The notes: a model not told the origin generated them from the sequence alone. A stretch of 64,000 bases of DNA from Stomoxys calcitrans (GCF_963082655.1 NC_081552.1:181954571-182018570); one strand, 5' to 3'; positions 32,105 to 44,467 are shown, counted from the first letter of the stretch. Program-made: numbers and translations.

Positions 32105-33953
32105 AGGAACTAGTTGACCCGGGCCGCTCCGCTGCGCCTTCTTTTACTTTATATGGAACAAAAGTTTCCTTGGAATATTTATTTTCGACAATTAAAGAGC
32201 TTTTAGTGAAATACCATCCTACGAAAATATTGTAGTATATCGCTTAACTAATTGTTTAACAATATAAGTGCCTTTGTCCGTATCCCATATGATCTTTATT
32301 AGTCTACGAATTTAAGTGTGGATGTAAGATGTACTCCAATCTTAAAATACTTCATTTCAGGCCGCAACTCTCATGATATCTGATTTAGGAGTGTTTTCGG
32401 CGGTGAGATGGTCCCCCAGGCACATGGCCCTGAAAAAATATCAGCATCGTGCTCTTCTTTCAAAAACCATTTATTTAAACCCCATATTGCCATTGGTTTA
32501 GGGAATTTTACACGATGAGGCGTCCCCCAAACACATGGCCAAAAAAAGGTTATCAAAATCATTTTCTGATCTTAAATACCACATATTGGCATTGGTCGAA
32601 AAATGTTTACCCTTTGCGGGGTGTTTTTTTGGGGAAGGTGTGATGCCCTAAATACATGGTCCTAAATTTGGATATCAAATTCGTATTCTACTCCCAAATA
32701 CCTTTATTTGAGCCACATTTTGCAATGTTCACTAAAAAATTGCTGCTTGTGGTATATTTTGGGAAAGGTTTGACCCCGAGAAAATTGGTCCCGAAACTGG
32801 GTATCAATTCTTGCTCTACCTGCCAGTACCTTTAATATAAGCTCCACATTGACATGGTCGGTAAATATGGCCGATTTAGGGGTGTTTTGGTGATTGGGGT
32901 GGTCGCCCAAACACTAAGCCCGGAAAATATATCAGCAACGTGCTCTATTCTCATATATCGCATATATCATTTATTTGAACCCCATATTGCCATTGGACTC
33001 AAATCAAACGGATATCAAATTCGTCTTCTAATTTCATTTAAACTCCTTATTGCAAGTCAGCAAATATGTCCGGTTTGGGGTATTATCCCAAAAAACTATA
33101 AATATTTAGTTCCACTCTCTTTAAGACCCAAATTGTCTTGGTGAGCAAATACGTCCTATTTGGGGGTTGTTATGGTGGTAGGACGTCCCCTAGACAGTTG
33201 GTCCCTACTGTTGATATCAGATACTTGGTCTACTCCCAAATACCTTTAATTTGAGCCCCATATTTCCATAGTAGGCAAACGTGACCGGCTTGGGGGTGTT
33301 TTGGGGGATGGGCGGCCATTGGCATTGAATTTATATATCGAATTCGTAATCCACTCTAAAAACCCTCTTATTTGAGCCTCATATTGCAAAAGTCAGCAAA
33401 TACTTACTATTTGGATGGTGTTGTGGAGCTGGGGTGGCCCTATAGACACTTTCCCAAATATTGATATCAGATTCGTGCTTTACTCCCACAGACCTTTCAT
33501 TTGAGCTCCATATGGCTATGGTCGTAAATTTGTATACTTGGATATTAGATTCTAATTCTACACTCAAATACCTTTTATTTAAGCCCCATATTCTCATGGT
33601 CAGTAAATAAGTCCTGTCTGGGGGGTGTTTTGGGTAAGGGCTCCACCCCCCAGAAACGTGGTCCCACATTTGGATATCAGATTCATATTCTACTCGCAAA
33701 TATCTTTCATTTGAGTCCCATATAGCCATGATCGGTAAATATGTCCGATTTATGGGTGTTTTGGGGGTTGGGTGGTAAGGGGGAGGGTCCGCCCCCCCCC
33801 CCCTTCAGATATCAAAAAATGTAGTACCCTATTTTCACAACGGGATCATTATACACCATCAGTGAAAATTTCAAGAAAATCGGTTCTGCCGTTTCTGAGT
33901 AAGGAACACACAAACATACAAACAAACAAACCTACAAACAAACACAAATTGAT
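32105..33953 (+). repeat. Family P element, near complete
   Basis: The head CTAGTTGACCCGGGCCGCTC is at 32110. At least ten diverged units of 120-170 bp then alternate a 'cattTGAGCCCCATATTG' type segment, GGTCGGTAAATA and a GGGGTGTTTTGGGG segment. The tail is GAAAATTTCAAGAAAATCGG (33865) and (ACAAACA)n-rich sequence ending CAAATTGATTTTTATA (33945-33960). No protein is encoded. It is the best copy for defining the family. Confidence 0.6.
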
Positions 33954-34455
33954 TTTTATACCCTCCACCATAAGATGGGGGGTATACTAATTTCGTCATT
34001 CTGTTTGTAACTACTCGAAATATTCGTCTGAGACCCCATAAAGTATATATATTCTTGATCGTCGTGGCATTTTATGTCGATCTAGCCATGTCCGTCCGTC
34101 TGTCCGTCCGTCCGTCCGTCTGTCTGTCGAAAGCACGCTAACTTCCGAAGGAGTAAAGCTAGCCGCTTGAAATTTTGCACAAATACTTCTTATTAGTGTA
34201 GGTCGGTTGGTATTGTAAATGGGCCATATCGGTCCATGTTTTGATATAGCTGCCATATAAACCGATCTCGGGTCTTGACTTCTTGAGCCTCTAGAGGGCG
34301 CAATTCTTATCCGACTTGAATGAATTTTGGAACTACGTGTTTTGTTATGATATCCAACAACTGTGCCAAGTATGGTTCAAATCGGTCCATAACCTGATAT
34401 AGCTGCCATATAAACCGATCGGCCCGGCCGAATCTTATATACCCTTTTACTTGTT
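33954..34455 (+). mobile_element. Complete compact DINE-like element (0.5 kb)
   Basis: The 5' end is TATACCCTCCACCATAAG, followed by GTCATTCTGTTTGTAAC, a long GTCC/GTCT microsatellite-like block (34091-34129) and one full plus one partial internal unit. The 3' part is GGCCCGGCCGAATC (34422-34435), ending CTTTTACTTGTT at 34455. It is inserted at the end of a family P copy and shows that the minimal element needs little tandem repeat. Confidence 0.75.
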
Positions 34456-34737
34456 ATTTTTAGGGTTCTATATGAAAGCACACAAAATTTCGCTTAAATC
34501 GCACCACCCATCTCCGAGATCTGGCGTTTCTGAAAATTAGGGTAAGGGGGAGGGTCCGCCCACCCTTCAGATATCAAAAAAATGTAGTACCTTATTTTCA
34601 CCACGGGATCATTATGCACCCTCTGTGAAAATTTCAAGAAAATCGGTTCAGCCGTTTCTGAATCTATAAGGAACACACAAACATACAAACAAACAATCCT
34701 ACAAACAAACACAAATTGATTTCTATAAATAAGATTC
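34456..34737 (+). repeat. Family P 3' end
   Basis: It repeats the family P tail: CTGGCGTTTCTGAAAATTAGG, GGAGGGTCCGCCC, AATTTCAAGAAAATCGG and (ACAAACA)-rich sequence. A closely similar tail is at 50200-50380. Confidence 0.6.
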
Positions 34738-34894
34738 TTAATTGATGTGAAAAAATAGATTTTCCAATATGTGAGCACTTATCTGGCTTCCAAAACAAAA
34801 AACCCCGATGAATATCTTAATTTCGAATTTTATTTGCCGTTAGGGCGAAGATCATTTTTCTAATGATGTGTTTATTTTTCTTTTGAGATAAGCC
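34738..34894. other. Unassigned AT-rich stretch
   Basis: Nothing recognised. Confidence 0.35.
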
Positions 34895-35400
34895 TAATAA
34901 TTTGGGACAGTGAGTTATGTTGGGCCCTTCAACGTCCTTCTTTAATTTGGCTCAGATCGGTTCAGATTTGGATATAGCTGCCATATAGACCGATCCTGCG
35001 ATTTAGGGTCATAGGCCCATAAAAGCTGCATTTATTATCCGATTTTGCTGAAATTTGGGACGTGAATTGTGTTAGGCCCTTCGATATTATTCGTCAATTT
35101 GGCTCAGATCGGTCCAGATTTGGATATAGCTGCCATATAGGCCGATCTTCCGATTTGGGGTCTTAGGCCCATAAAACACGCATTTATTGTCCGATGTCGC
35201 CTTAATTTGGGACAGTGAGTTAAGTTAAGCCCCTTGACATACTTCTGCATTATCGCACAGATCGGTCCAGATTTGGATATAGCTGCCATATAGACCGATC
35301 TCTCGGTTTTAGGTTTTGAGGTAATGAAAAGCGAATTTATTGTCCGATGTTGCCGAAATTGTGAACAGAGAGCTAAGTTAGGGGCTTAACTTAGCTCTGT
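34895..35400 (+). mobile_element. DINE-like internal units (subfamily of 14905-16216)
   Basis: Three to four units carry GGACAGTGAGTTATGTTGGG, TTTGGATATAGCTGCCATAT and AGACCGATC motifs. Neither terminus is present. The array ends at a hairpin (35365-35400) in which ACAGAG-AGCTAAGTTA is inverted as TAACTTAGCTCTGT. Confidence 0.6.
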
Positions 35401-35829
35401 TGGCCAACTCGAAAATAAAAAGGACAAAATAATATGGAGAATCAATATTTTGGAGAAAGTGCAATTATCGATATAGGGCCTTCAATCAGAACTGCTACTA
35501 TCATATACTCATCTGTACAGTGCAAGTGCTGTGGTACGTAATACGCTCAGGGATCCACTTTGAAAGTCCGCCAATGGTCATCGAATGTTATTTGACTGAG
35601 AGAAATGGTTAACCAAAATAAAAAAAAAGAACTTGCTCTGTGAGTCTGTCAATCAAAGTCTGAGCAGATTTCCAATCCAGATCATTAAAAAAACAGGTCA
35701 TATGGTGTAGAAAAGCAGTTATGAGGTTTGTGTATGGATTATGTTGTATAAAAATTTATACAAACAAATAGTAATGTAATTAAAAGTGTATTTCTCCCTT
35801 TAATTCAGTCCCTGTATTGGATATGCCGA
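35401..35829. other. Unassigned stretch before LOA copy
   Basis: No motif recognised. It may be diverged LINE 5' sequence. Confidence 0.3.
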
Positions 35830-38800
35830 AGTTCATAACTGCCCGGCTGGAAGAGATAGATTATGCAAGCAATGGAGTGTAGGTTAGGCAAATATCCTCT
35901 TATTGAGCCATCATGCGGTGCAGTGGCACGACACTCAATGCTGCCTAATGGACAGGGGCCGACAACGAGAAAATCACCGACTCTCTCAATATTAGGAAGA
36001 CTAGGATAAGCAAAGATCCTAATACTAAAACATCAGGCAGTACAGGGGCGAGAGGCCAAACATAGCCTAACGAACAGGGACTGGATGTGACTAGGATGGA
36101 AACAACAGGCATTGCAGTGATATAGGAACTGAGACCATCACCTATTCCCAGGAAGCCCATTTACTCAATATTTGGAAGACTAATATTGGAACATCAGGCA
36201 GTGCATGGACGGTAGACTCAATACAGCCTAACGAACAGGGACCCGATGAGGGAACCATTACCGATTTTCTCAAGATTCCGAAGACTAGGATTGCCTTAAT
36301 TCAGGAGCCATGGATGACCCGGAACAAAGTTTCTGGACTGAACCATTTCAATTACTATTTATTCCATGCTAACACTGGTACTCGGCCGAGGACCTGCGTT
36401 ATTTGTCATAGAAATTTAAATTATATATTTTCTCCAGAGTTGTCAACGTCGGATGCAACAGTGGCATCACTTTATCTGCCTTTTGACTCTCCGACACCGC
36501 CACCTACGTCGGAGCTGCAAAGGTTGGTGAGGAATGCAAAACAGACAGGAAATGAGGTACTAATAGGGTGCGATGCGAACCCACATTTTGTGAGGTCGTA
36601 CCACCATTAATAAGCGTGGCCAAGCCCTGGCAGAATTCTTGAATACTAACGACCTAAAACATTTAATATTGGTAACACCGCTACCTTTGTTAATAGGACT
36701 TGGGAGCAGGTATTAGATGGGACGATATGTTAGGAAAATCTAATCGATGAGGTTCAGGATTGGAGGGTCTCCATGGAGTATTCCTTCCCAGACCATCGCT
36801 ACATTAGGTTTGGAGTAGCACGACCAGAGCCAAATACGATAAGCTACCGCAAAAGTTGAAAACCAACTGGCCAAAATTCGGAAGACTACTCAGAAGAAGA
36901 CTTGGGCAAGATAATTAAGATTGTCCAAGCATAGAATACATTGACGAAAATGCCAACGGGAAAAGGAAATCAGCCCAAGATAAACCCTGAATGGCCGGGG
37001 AGATTCGAAATATTGCGTAAGAGGTCCGCAGTCTTTTTAACAGAGCACGTCGTAAAAAAGCGGAAGTATATTCGAACAGGTCGATAGCGTTAATGACGCC
37101 GCCAAGATAAAAAAGTTTCTCTCAGAAACCCATGTCCAAACCGAAACTTTAGTAGACGACATGGGAGTGAGAGTAGAGACGTTGAGGCTTTTGATGAAAA
37201 CGAATTTTCCACAGGATACGATGGGACTCACGGAGACACTGGAATCTTGGAATAATGGTGTTGATCGAAAGTTTATAATTTATGGTGAAAGAATCCTTGA
37301 GGAGCTTCAAACCATTTAAGTCACCCGCACCTGACGGAATATTTCCGGCGTTACTACAGAAAGAGGCAGACTATCTGGCGCCTGACCTGGCACCTGGCCA
37401 ATATTTTCACTTCGAGCCTGGGACTTGCGTATTCTCCGAAAGCCTGGCACGAGGCAAGGGTGCTATTTATACCCAAGCCCGGCAAGGCAAGTTATGCGAC
37501 ACCAAAGGTCTACAGACCTATAAGCCTTACGTCAAAACCATGGACTATGGTATATGACTGGGCTAGACCCAGAGGTCTCGATGTTAACCCTGAGAAGATT
37601 GAAATATGCCTGTTCCCGAGGAAGACGAAAGTGGGCCAATTTAACGCACCACGTTTCTTCAATACGACGATTTCGATATCTGACAAGGTCAAATTCTTAG
37701 GAGTAATCTTGGATAGGAAACTTAATTAGAAGTGTCCCATTCAGAATTTGGGCACTATGTAGACGGGCCGTTGACTCGAAACGGGGCCTGAATCCGAGGA
37801 TAGTTCACTGGCTCTACAGGAGCGTGATACGACCAAGACTTATTTACGCCTCATAGTTTGGTGGACTGCTATGGAGAAAAAGTGCAATGTAAGTATAATA
37901 CAACAGGTACGGTTAACATGTTGTCCTTAGCACAGGCGGAGCGATGAGGTCTACGCCCACTAGTGCACTGCAGACTATTTTAGATATCCAACCCATCGGC
38001 ATACAGATTAAGTGTAAGGCAGCCACTGCGGCTATGAGACATAAGGCGATGGGAGAATGGATTAAGGATTGTAGCAATTCATACCATCGTTGTTTAATCG
38101 AGGCGATGATAGGAATCCTGGAAGGAAGTGAAGAGGTGTCCGATCGGATACCTGAGACGACACTTGTGGTCGCACAGTCTTGGACTGACGGAACCCTAGT
38201 ATTGCCATATGGAAGATCATGTTACATGGATGGATCAAAGCTAGAAGACAGAGTGGGTCTGGGGGTCTACATTGAGAACCTAGGAACTGAGATCTGCAAT
38301 AGCAACTAGGACGGTGAGGCCACGAACAGTCTTGCAGTTTAAAAACGAGATTAAGGCATTTCCTGAAGATGGCAAAATCCGCATAGTTTGGGTGCCGGAC
38401 CATAACGAAGTAAGGGGTAATGAAAGGGCAGATGGTTTGACAGCGAACGCCCGAGGACTGCCGTCAATAAACTTAAGTAACACTAAGCCTTTCGGGTCGA
38501 CGCAATCCGAGTTAAAGGCGTGGGCGACGAATACGCATTTAACACTGTGGAACAGCGAAACAGTCGGTATGACTGCTAAAATCCTTTAGGGTAATCCGAA
38601 TCGTGAGAGGGCATGGCTATTATTGAATGGAAGTAAGAAAGAGACCAGTATAGCTTTTGGTATCATAATTAGACAGATCGGACTACAAGCTCACTTATGT
38701 AAAATCGGTGCGACATGTTTAGGGCAAGTGGGGAAAATTATGAGACGTTGGATCATCTTCTTTGTCAAGATCCGGCTTTCGATGCTAAATGACACCGGTA

Positions 38801-39030
38801 TTAAGGTGGGGCACGATACCAGAAATGAACCAACTTAGGGGCGAGGTATGGAAAACAATTAAGAATTTTGTGAGTAGCACGGAATTTCTCACTTAAAATT
38901 CTCTTTTTCGAGGTAACCTTTAAGATTTAGAGCGCACAACAAGCCGATTACTGTCACCTAAGTGTATGTCTATAGCCGCATGGGGCGGATTAATATCTGC
39001 ACCCTCTTTTCAACCTAACCTTACCTAATC
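35830..39030 (+). pseudogene. LOA-type LINE, longest copy (ORF1 repeats, endonuclease, RT, RNase H, 3' end)
   Basis: Order along the strand: 41-codon ORF1 repeats (35880-36290), AP endonuclease (RIALIQEPWM at 36290, then RPRTCVI, EVLIGCDANPH at about 36555-36590, and FPDHRYIRFG near 36790), RT fingers (SFKPFKSPAPDGIFPALLQ at 37303-37360, then VLFIPKPGKASYA and YRPISLTS), a late RT piece (GLDVNPEKIEICLFPRKTKV, KFLGVILDRKLN at 37690-37728), RNase H (YMDGSKLEDRVGLGVY at 38226, RIVWVPDHNEVRGNERAD) and a 3' end with CCTAACCTTACCTAATCC at 39010-39030. The RT centre with the YADD box is deleted between about 37545 and 37560. Many stops. Confidence 0.75.
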
Positions 39031-39334
39031 CAAAGTAGCATTTCTTTTGTTTCGGTTACGACGGCGCCGAGGAAGATAAAGCTATTGACTATCGCAAAGT
39101 TGTGGTTCCCAATTTTCTCCATTTTCTTTATCGGATCGGTTGTATAAGGCTTTTTGGGAGTTCATACCATGCATTTTGTTTTATCTCCATTTACTGCCAC
39201 AACCATTTTCACTGACTCTCTTTTGATACCTTCAATTTACTGCTTCCGGTGACCGACCCATGATATCGATGTCGTCGGGGTAGGCGAGTAGCATGTGTTC
39301 TCTTGTGATTAGTGTGCCACATCTATTCACATCC

Positions 39335-39386
39335 GCATCTCGGATAATCTTCTCCAGCACGCATCTCGGATAATCTTCTCCAGCAC
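39335..39386 (-). repeat. Perfect 26-bp tandem duplication in LINE-D
   Basis: GCATCTCGGATAATCTTCTC, followed by CAGCAC, occurs at 39335 and 39361. The length is not a multiple of three. Confidence 0.85.
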
Positions 39387-40159
39387 GACATCGTTTGATG
39401 TTGATCGGTCCTTTCCTATTCTTACTGGGGAAGTGTCAATTTTGCACCGATACCAAACTCAGTCATAGCTTGAAGTACGTTTGAATGTATAGGTCTATTG
39501 AAAGCGGCTTCGTGTTCAACAAAGAGATGGTAGGTGCTGATATGTTCTTCTCGGGTCTTTTCCAGGACTTGGCGCAGTGTGAATATTTGGTCAAGCATGG
39601 ATTTACCAGGTCTAAAGCCTCATTGATAGGACCCAATTATCTCATTGACTTTAGGTTTTAATCTTTCACACAGTACGCTCGAGAGTATCTTGTATGCGAT
39701 GGGGAGGAGACTTATTCCTCTGTAGTTGGCCATTCCGTCTTGTCTCCTTTCTTGTGTACGGGATATAGTATGCTGAGGTTCCAATTATCGGGTTCTTCTA
39801 GTCAGATTGCGCAGATAAGCTGATGCATTCGCCTTATCAGCGTGTCGCCTCCGGTCTTAAATAGTTCAGCGGGTAATCCGTCGGCTCCTGCTGCCTTGTT
39901 GTTCTTTAGTCGGGTCACTGCTACTTGGACCTCATTCTGAACCATCATCATTGATTGGTTCTGCGGTATCCTCTTCGCCGCCAATATCGGACACTAGTAG
40001 TTGGGTAAAATGTTCTTTCCATATCCTCAGCATGTTATCTGTGTCAGTTACCAGATTTCCTTCTTTGTCTCTGCAGGAGGATGTGCCTGCACCAAAGCCA
40101 TCGGTTTGGTGTTTAATTCTTTGGTCAAATTTCCGGACTTCATTCTGACTCCTGTACAT

Positions 40160-40727
40160 CCCAACTGCTTGATGAAAGCACTCCTTGCTCCGATGATATA
40201 ATGGCGCATTGGCGAAACATTGCCCACTGCATTGGCAATCCGTACTTGGGTACCGGAAGTCTACTCCAAGAAACCCATGGTACGACCAAGAGTGTCGAGA
40301 TACTGCTGAAGCCAAGAATGCGGCATGCAGACCAACCCTGCAATCTGTAGCAACGAGCCAGATGAAGGAGAGATATCGGGAGAAAAGAAGAGAGCAAAAA
40401 CGTCGATTCCGCAGAAAGAAAAAGGAAGTGAAGCAGAAAGAAAAAGGACGTCTCTCCACTTCCTTTTTCTTTCTGCGGAATCGACGTTTTTGCTCTCTTC
40501 TTTTCTCCCGATATCTCTCCTTCATCTGGCTCGTTGCTACAGATTGCAGGGTTGGTCTGCATGCCGCATTCTTGGCTTCAGCAGTATCTCGACACTCTTG
40601 GTCGTACCATGGGTTTCTTGGAGTAGACTTCCGGTACCCAAGTACGGATTGCCAATGCAGTGGGCAATGTTTCGCCAATGCGCCATTATATCATCGGAGC
40701 AAGGAGTGCTTTCATCAAGCAGTTGGG
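40160..40727. repeat. 271-bp perfect inverted repeat with 26-bp spacer
   Basis: Arms 40160-40430 and 40457-40727 are exact reverse complements as far as can be read by eye. Inner ends are GGAAGTG and CACTTCC; outer ends are CCCAACTGC and GCAGTTGGG. The spacer is 40431-40456. The arms encode the LINE-D linker (WYDQECRDTAEAKNAA, then MKERYREKRREQKRRFRRKK). Transcription across it would give a ~270-bp hairpin RNA. Confidence 0.9.
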
Positions 40728-41886
40728 TTAGTGGAGTGAAGTATGCCGTTGCCATCTGTTGTGTTTGCAGCTTTTCAATGTCCAGCTTCAGTGCAGTGTC
40801 CTTGCCATACCCAAACGGGTTCGAACCTTTGCTGTAACAAGGCAATGATCCGAATCTGAATGTGCTCCACGGATCGATCGTACATCTAACACATTGGATG
40901 AATGCGTTGCCTCTAACATGTTTTTGATCGGATGAGAGCCATGTGTCTTTGTGAATATTTTTATTTTTATGTTGAAATCTGGTACTGCTAACTACCATGT
41001 TTTTTGCAGCGGCGAAATCTGTTAACCTTAACCCATTACAGGATGAATCTCGTGGAGGCAAAACTTTCCGACTGTTGGACCAAAGATGTTTTCCTTCCCT
41101 ATCTTTGCATTAAAATCTCCCAGAACAATTTTAATATCATGGGCAGAGCATCGGTTATATTCTCTCTCTAGGCGCTCGCAGAAAATATCCTTGGTCTACT
41201 CGTCATTGTCTTCCGTCGGGTCATGGAACCAAATAAGGCTGATATTGAAGAATTTGGGTTTATGCGAATTGTGGCTAGCCCCTCATCCACCGGAGTAAAG
41301 CTGGAGACAAGTTTTTTCTATCTCCGACTAACCACAAATCCACAGCCAAATTCATACCTTGTGTTATGGCAGCTATAGTATAGTTCATTACCGCTTGGTG
41401 TTGTTGTGACGCCATTCCCGGTCCATCGCACTTCCTGTAAGTCTGTAATATCTGTCTTGTACTTCTCCAATATATCCGCCAGCACTGCACCTTTGTCTTT
41501 TGTCATTTGCGTGGGATGTCATCTTTGAGGGGTTACGTTTTTGCTATTCCTTTGTTTTTCAGAGTGATTCTTATAGTATGCACATGTATCCCTCTTTGCC
41601 GCGAGCTGCTTACTCCAAGATCCGACGCTCGCCTCCAGCCGCCCCTAACCGGAGAACAGAAGCTGGTGTTGGCCATTGGTTATTTATAGGCGCCAATAAC
41701 TCGCCTTGTTATCTCGAGTATTGTTGGCACTCAGTATTTAAGTAAGAGTCAGTGCCACCTGACTCCTCACTGAGGCTCTCCTCTCGAGATTGCTGACTGC
41801 AGCTGCTCCGCATAAAAACGAAGCTTTCCCCAACTTGTGGACGCGCCTGGTAGCTTTCTGCTAAGGTTCCCGTGACGTTCCCCGTT

Positions 41887-42693
41887 CACGCTAACTTCCG
41901 AAGGAGTAAAGCTAGCCGCTTGAAATTTTGCACAAATACTTCTTATTAGTGTAGGTCGGTTGGTATTGTAAATGGGCCATATCGGTCCATTTTTTGATAT
42001 AGCTGCCATTTAAACCGATCTTGGGTCTTGACTTCTTGAGCCTCTAGAGTGCGCAATTCTTATTCGGTTGGAATGAAATTTTGCACGACTTGTTTTGTTA
42101 TGATATCCAACAACTGTGCCAAGTATGGTTCAAATCGGTCCATAACCTGATATAGCTGCCATATAAACCGATCTTGGGTCTTGACTTCTTGAGCCTCTAG
42201 AGTGCGCAATTCTTACCCGATTGGAATGAAATTTTGCACGACGTGTTTTGTTACGATATCCAACAACTGTGCCAAGTATGGTTCAAATCGGTTAATAACC
42301 TGATATAGCTGCCATAAAAACCGATCTGGGATCTTGACTTCTTGAACCTCTAGAGGTCGCAATTATTATCCGATTTGCCTGAAATTATGTACCATCAACA
42401 TACGTGTTTATTATGATCTGAATCTGTCTATAGCCCGATACAGCTCCCATATAAATCGCTCTCTCTATTTTACTTCTTGAGCCCCCAAAGGGCGCAATTC
42501 TTATTCGAATTGGCTGACATTTTACACTGGTCTCCAACATGTATTAATATAGTAATAGCAGAGCAAATCTTTTCTTATATCCTTTTTTGCCTAAGAAGAG
42601 ATGCCGGGAGAAGACCTCGGCAAATGCGATCCATGGTGGAGGGTATGTAAGATTCGGCCCGGCCGAACTTATCACGCTTTTACTTTTTTTTTT
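41887..42693 (+). mobile_element. DINE-like element, 5'-truncated, with intact 3' end
   Basis: It starts abruptly at CACGCTAACTTCCGAAGG, a motif normally ~180 bp inside the element, directly against the LINE-D 5' UTR. Five internal units follow. The 3' end has the subterminal GGTGGAGGGTAT (42635-42646), hairpin TTCGGCCCGGCCGAA (42653-42667) and ATCACGCTTTTACTTT (to about 42686). Confidence 0.7.
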
Positions 42694-43550
42694 ATGTGTT
42701 TTACTTCATATATTCTCTACATTTTGTTCGAATATGTACTCAGGAAACTTGAACATATATTTTTGCTATACATGTTAACTCACTGTATTTCAATGATCAT
42801 TATGTAATTGAATTTTTTAAAAACATTTAAAATTGTTTTTAATGATTTGTAACATGGATTGTGTGTCGTGTACTTGTTTTTCACATTACCTTGATAACAA
42901 TGGAATAATAAATATTTAAATGTATCTGAAACGTGATTTTTATTGCAACATTTTTGATTTAATGATAGGCCATGACCATTTATAAAGTTTTGTAGCATCA
43001 GAGTGTGTGCGTATGTTTGGCCCCATGCTTTCAAATCCTGCACCCAGACTGGGACAGAGTTGTGTGAAAATGTTTATAAATTTATAATTATTTGCAGAAT
43101 TTATTGTGATTGTCGGAAAGTCAGATCACACGCATTCGTGACAATATTAAATTAATGAAATACATTTGTAGCTCTACTCTATGGTAGACAGCCCACTTCA
43201 TTAATGCACTTTTGATGTCAAAGATTATCCTTACTATCTTCAATATCTGTCCATACTTCATAAAAGTATGGATTTTTCAAATTAAATGGTAAGCCATAAA
43301 AGCCAATTTTATAGCAATTGATTGTATATTGCATAAATGTATCCTCAAATTGACATAAATGTGGCTTTAATTGTTCAAATGTAAATAATTCGTATCAATA
43401 TAAATCACATAATAATGGACTTTTAATTACGATTATATTGGTCAATCAATTTATTTAGATATGTGGATCAAAGGCTATGCATAACATGTGGGCAACCAGC
43501 CCAAATCTTAAAATCCTAGTCCAAATTTATCTCATTTGAGGCAGAGGAAG
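42694..43550. other. Repeat-poor AT-rich island
   Basis: Unique AT-rich sequence with no repeat ends and no coding pattern. It lies deep in the presumed first intron. Confidence 0.4.
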
Positions 43551-43554
43551 AAAC

Positions 43555-43612
43555 GCCTATTCCCGTACACAAGCAAGGAGAGAAAATACTATGTGCCAAT
43601 TATAGAGGACCA
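43555..43612 (+). mobile_element. Short LINE-D fragment
   Basis: CCCGTACACAAGCAAGGAG, then TGTGCCAATTATAGAGG, encodes a PVHKQGEK...CANYRG-like piece, the region found at 27545-27592 in the larger copy. Confidence 0.5.
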
Positions 43613-43615
43613 TTT

Positions 43616-43930
43616 GCTAGGTTGCGTGATTGCGAAAAATTGCCAGGTCTGATGGCTCGAAACTCCTTTGTGAGTGAGATGTGAGTCAAGATAAATTCAG
43701 AATTCAACTAGTGGAGACACAAACCACTTACTTAACAGCTAGGTTGCGTGATTGCGAAAAATTGCCAGGTCTGATGGCTTGAAACTCAATTGAACATTGC
43801 TGCTTTAGTCGTGATGTGAGTCATGATAAATTCAGAATTTAGCTAGTGGAGACACAAACCACTTACTTAACAGCTAGGTTGTGTGATTGCGAAAAATTGC
43901 CAGGTCTGATGGCTTGAAACTTATAGCCAT
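43616..43930. repeat. Two-and-a-half-copy ~122-135-bp tandem repeat
   Basis: GCTAGGTTGCGTGATTGCG begins units at 43616, 43738 and (one base different) 43873. Units share AATTGCCAGGTCTGATGGC and GTGGAGACACAAACCACTTA. The second unit has a ~13-bp extra segment. Confidence 0.8.
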
Positions 43931-43989
43931 ATACAATTTCGTTAAAATATCTTTATCCGTTAACAAATAGCATGTGAGGTCGAAACTGG

Positions 43990-44460
43990 TTAGCAGATGC
44001 ATAGTGATACTTCCGTGTGAATGGTAGAAGCTGCTAGTCTCCGTTGGGCCCCAGACCATCTAGGGGTGCCGAGGAACGAAGGGAATGACATGCTGGTCAG
44101 GAATGGAGGGCTCACTTCCGCTGCTTTTTGGTAGTTTGGACACCTTTTACGACAACGTTACGAACGAGGCGTGCGCTAATGCTTTAGTTTGCAGGTTGGC
44201 CCAGAATTGGCTTCGGGCTGCGGAAGCAACACATGGGACTGCTGATAGAACTCCTATCTTGTTATTGCAGCGACAGTTTCTTAATGTCGCGCTGGGAGCA
44301 GGGAGAGGTAGACTTCTGCAGGGTATGCGATGAAGAGGCGGAGTTGGAGAAAGTTGAGCACGTTTTGTGTGCCTGCCTCGTCATTGCGAGGAGATGACGC
44401 ATTAGTAAATGCCTCTTTCGTTTCCCGGATTCCGTAGAGTTCCACATTTCCCGGATTCCG
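43990..44460 (+). pseudogene. LINE RNase H / C-terminal remnant
   Basis: Broken frames suggest the RNase H end (GPQTI-GVPRNEGNDML-like at about 44045-44090, the position of the His-x-Gly-x2-Gly-Asn-Glu motif). A later CRVCDEEAELEKVEHVLCAC stretch at about 44310-44375 is a C-x2-C...H-x4-C finger. It differs from the LOA copies and may belong to LINE-C or an R1-type element. Confidence 0.45.
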
Positions 44461-44467
44461 TAGAGTC

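Larger units (their letters stand above)
39031..41885 (-). pseudogene. LINE-D (RTE/CFDP2-like), minus strand, with 5' UTR and inverted insertion
   Basis: From right to left: 5' UTR (41510-41885), start of endonuclease (YKTDITDLQEVRWTGNGV at about 41400-41465, then YEFGCGFVV), SSNGLR and FAAAKNMVV (about 40985-41030), linker (WKEHFTQLLVSDIGGEEDT), GLPAELFKTGG (about 39845-39880), then RT and C-terminus to 39031. A 271-bp segment is duplicated in inverted form (40160-40727). The long open frame on the minus strand (39932-40678) is a fusion of the LINE protein with that antisense copy, not a natural protein. A 26-bp perfect tandem duplication (39335-39386) shifts the frame. Confidence 0.75.

Noticed and set aside
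39932..40678. 248-codon minus-strand open frame, the longest in the window
   Set aside because: It fuses LINE-D linker protein to an antisense copy of itself created by the 271-bp inverted repeat. The plus-strand frames at 40209-40739 and 40325-40837 are the mirror product.
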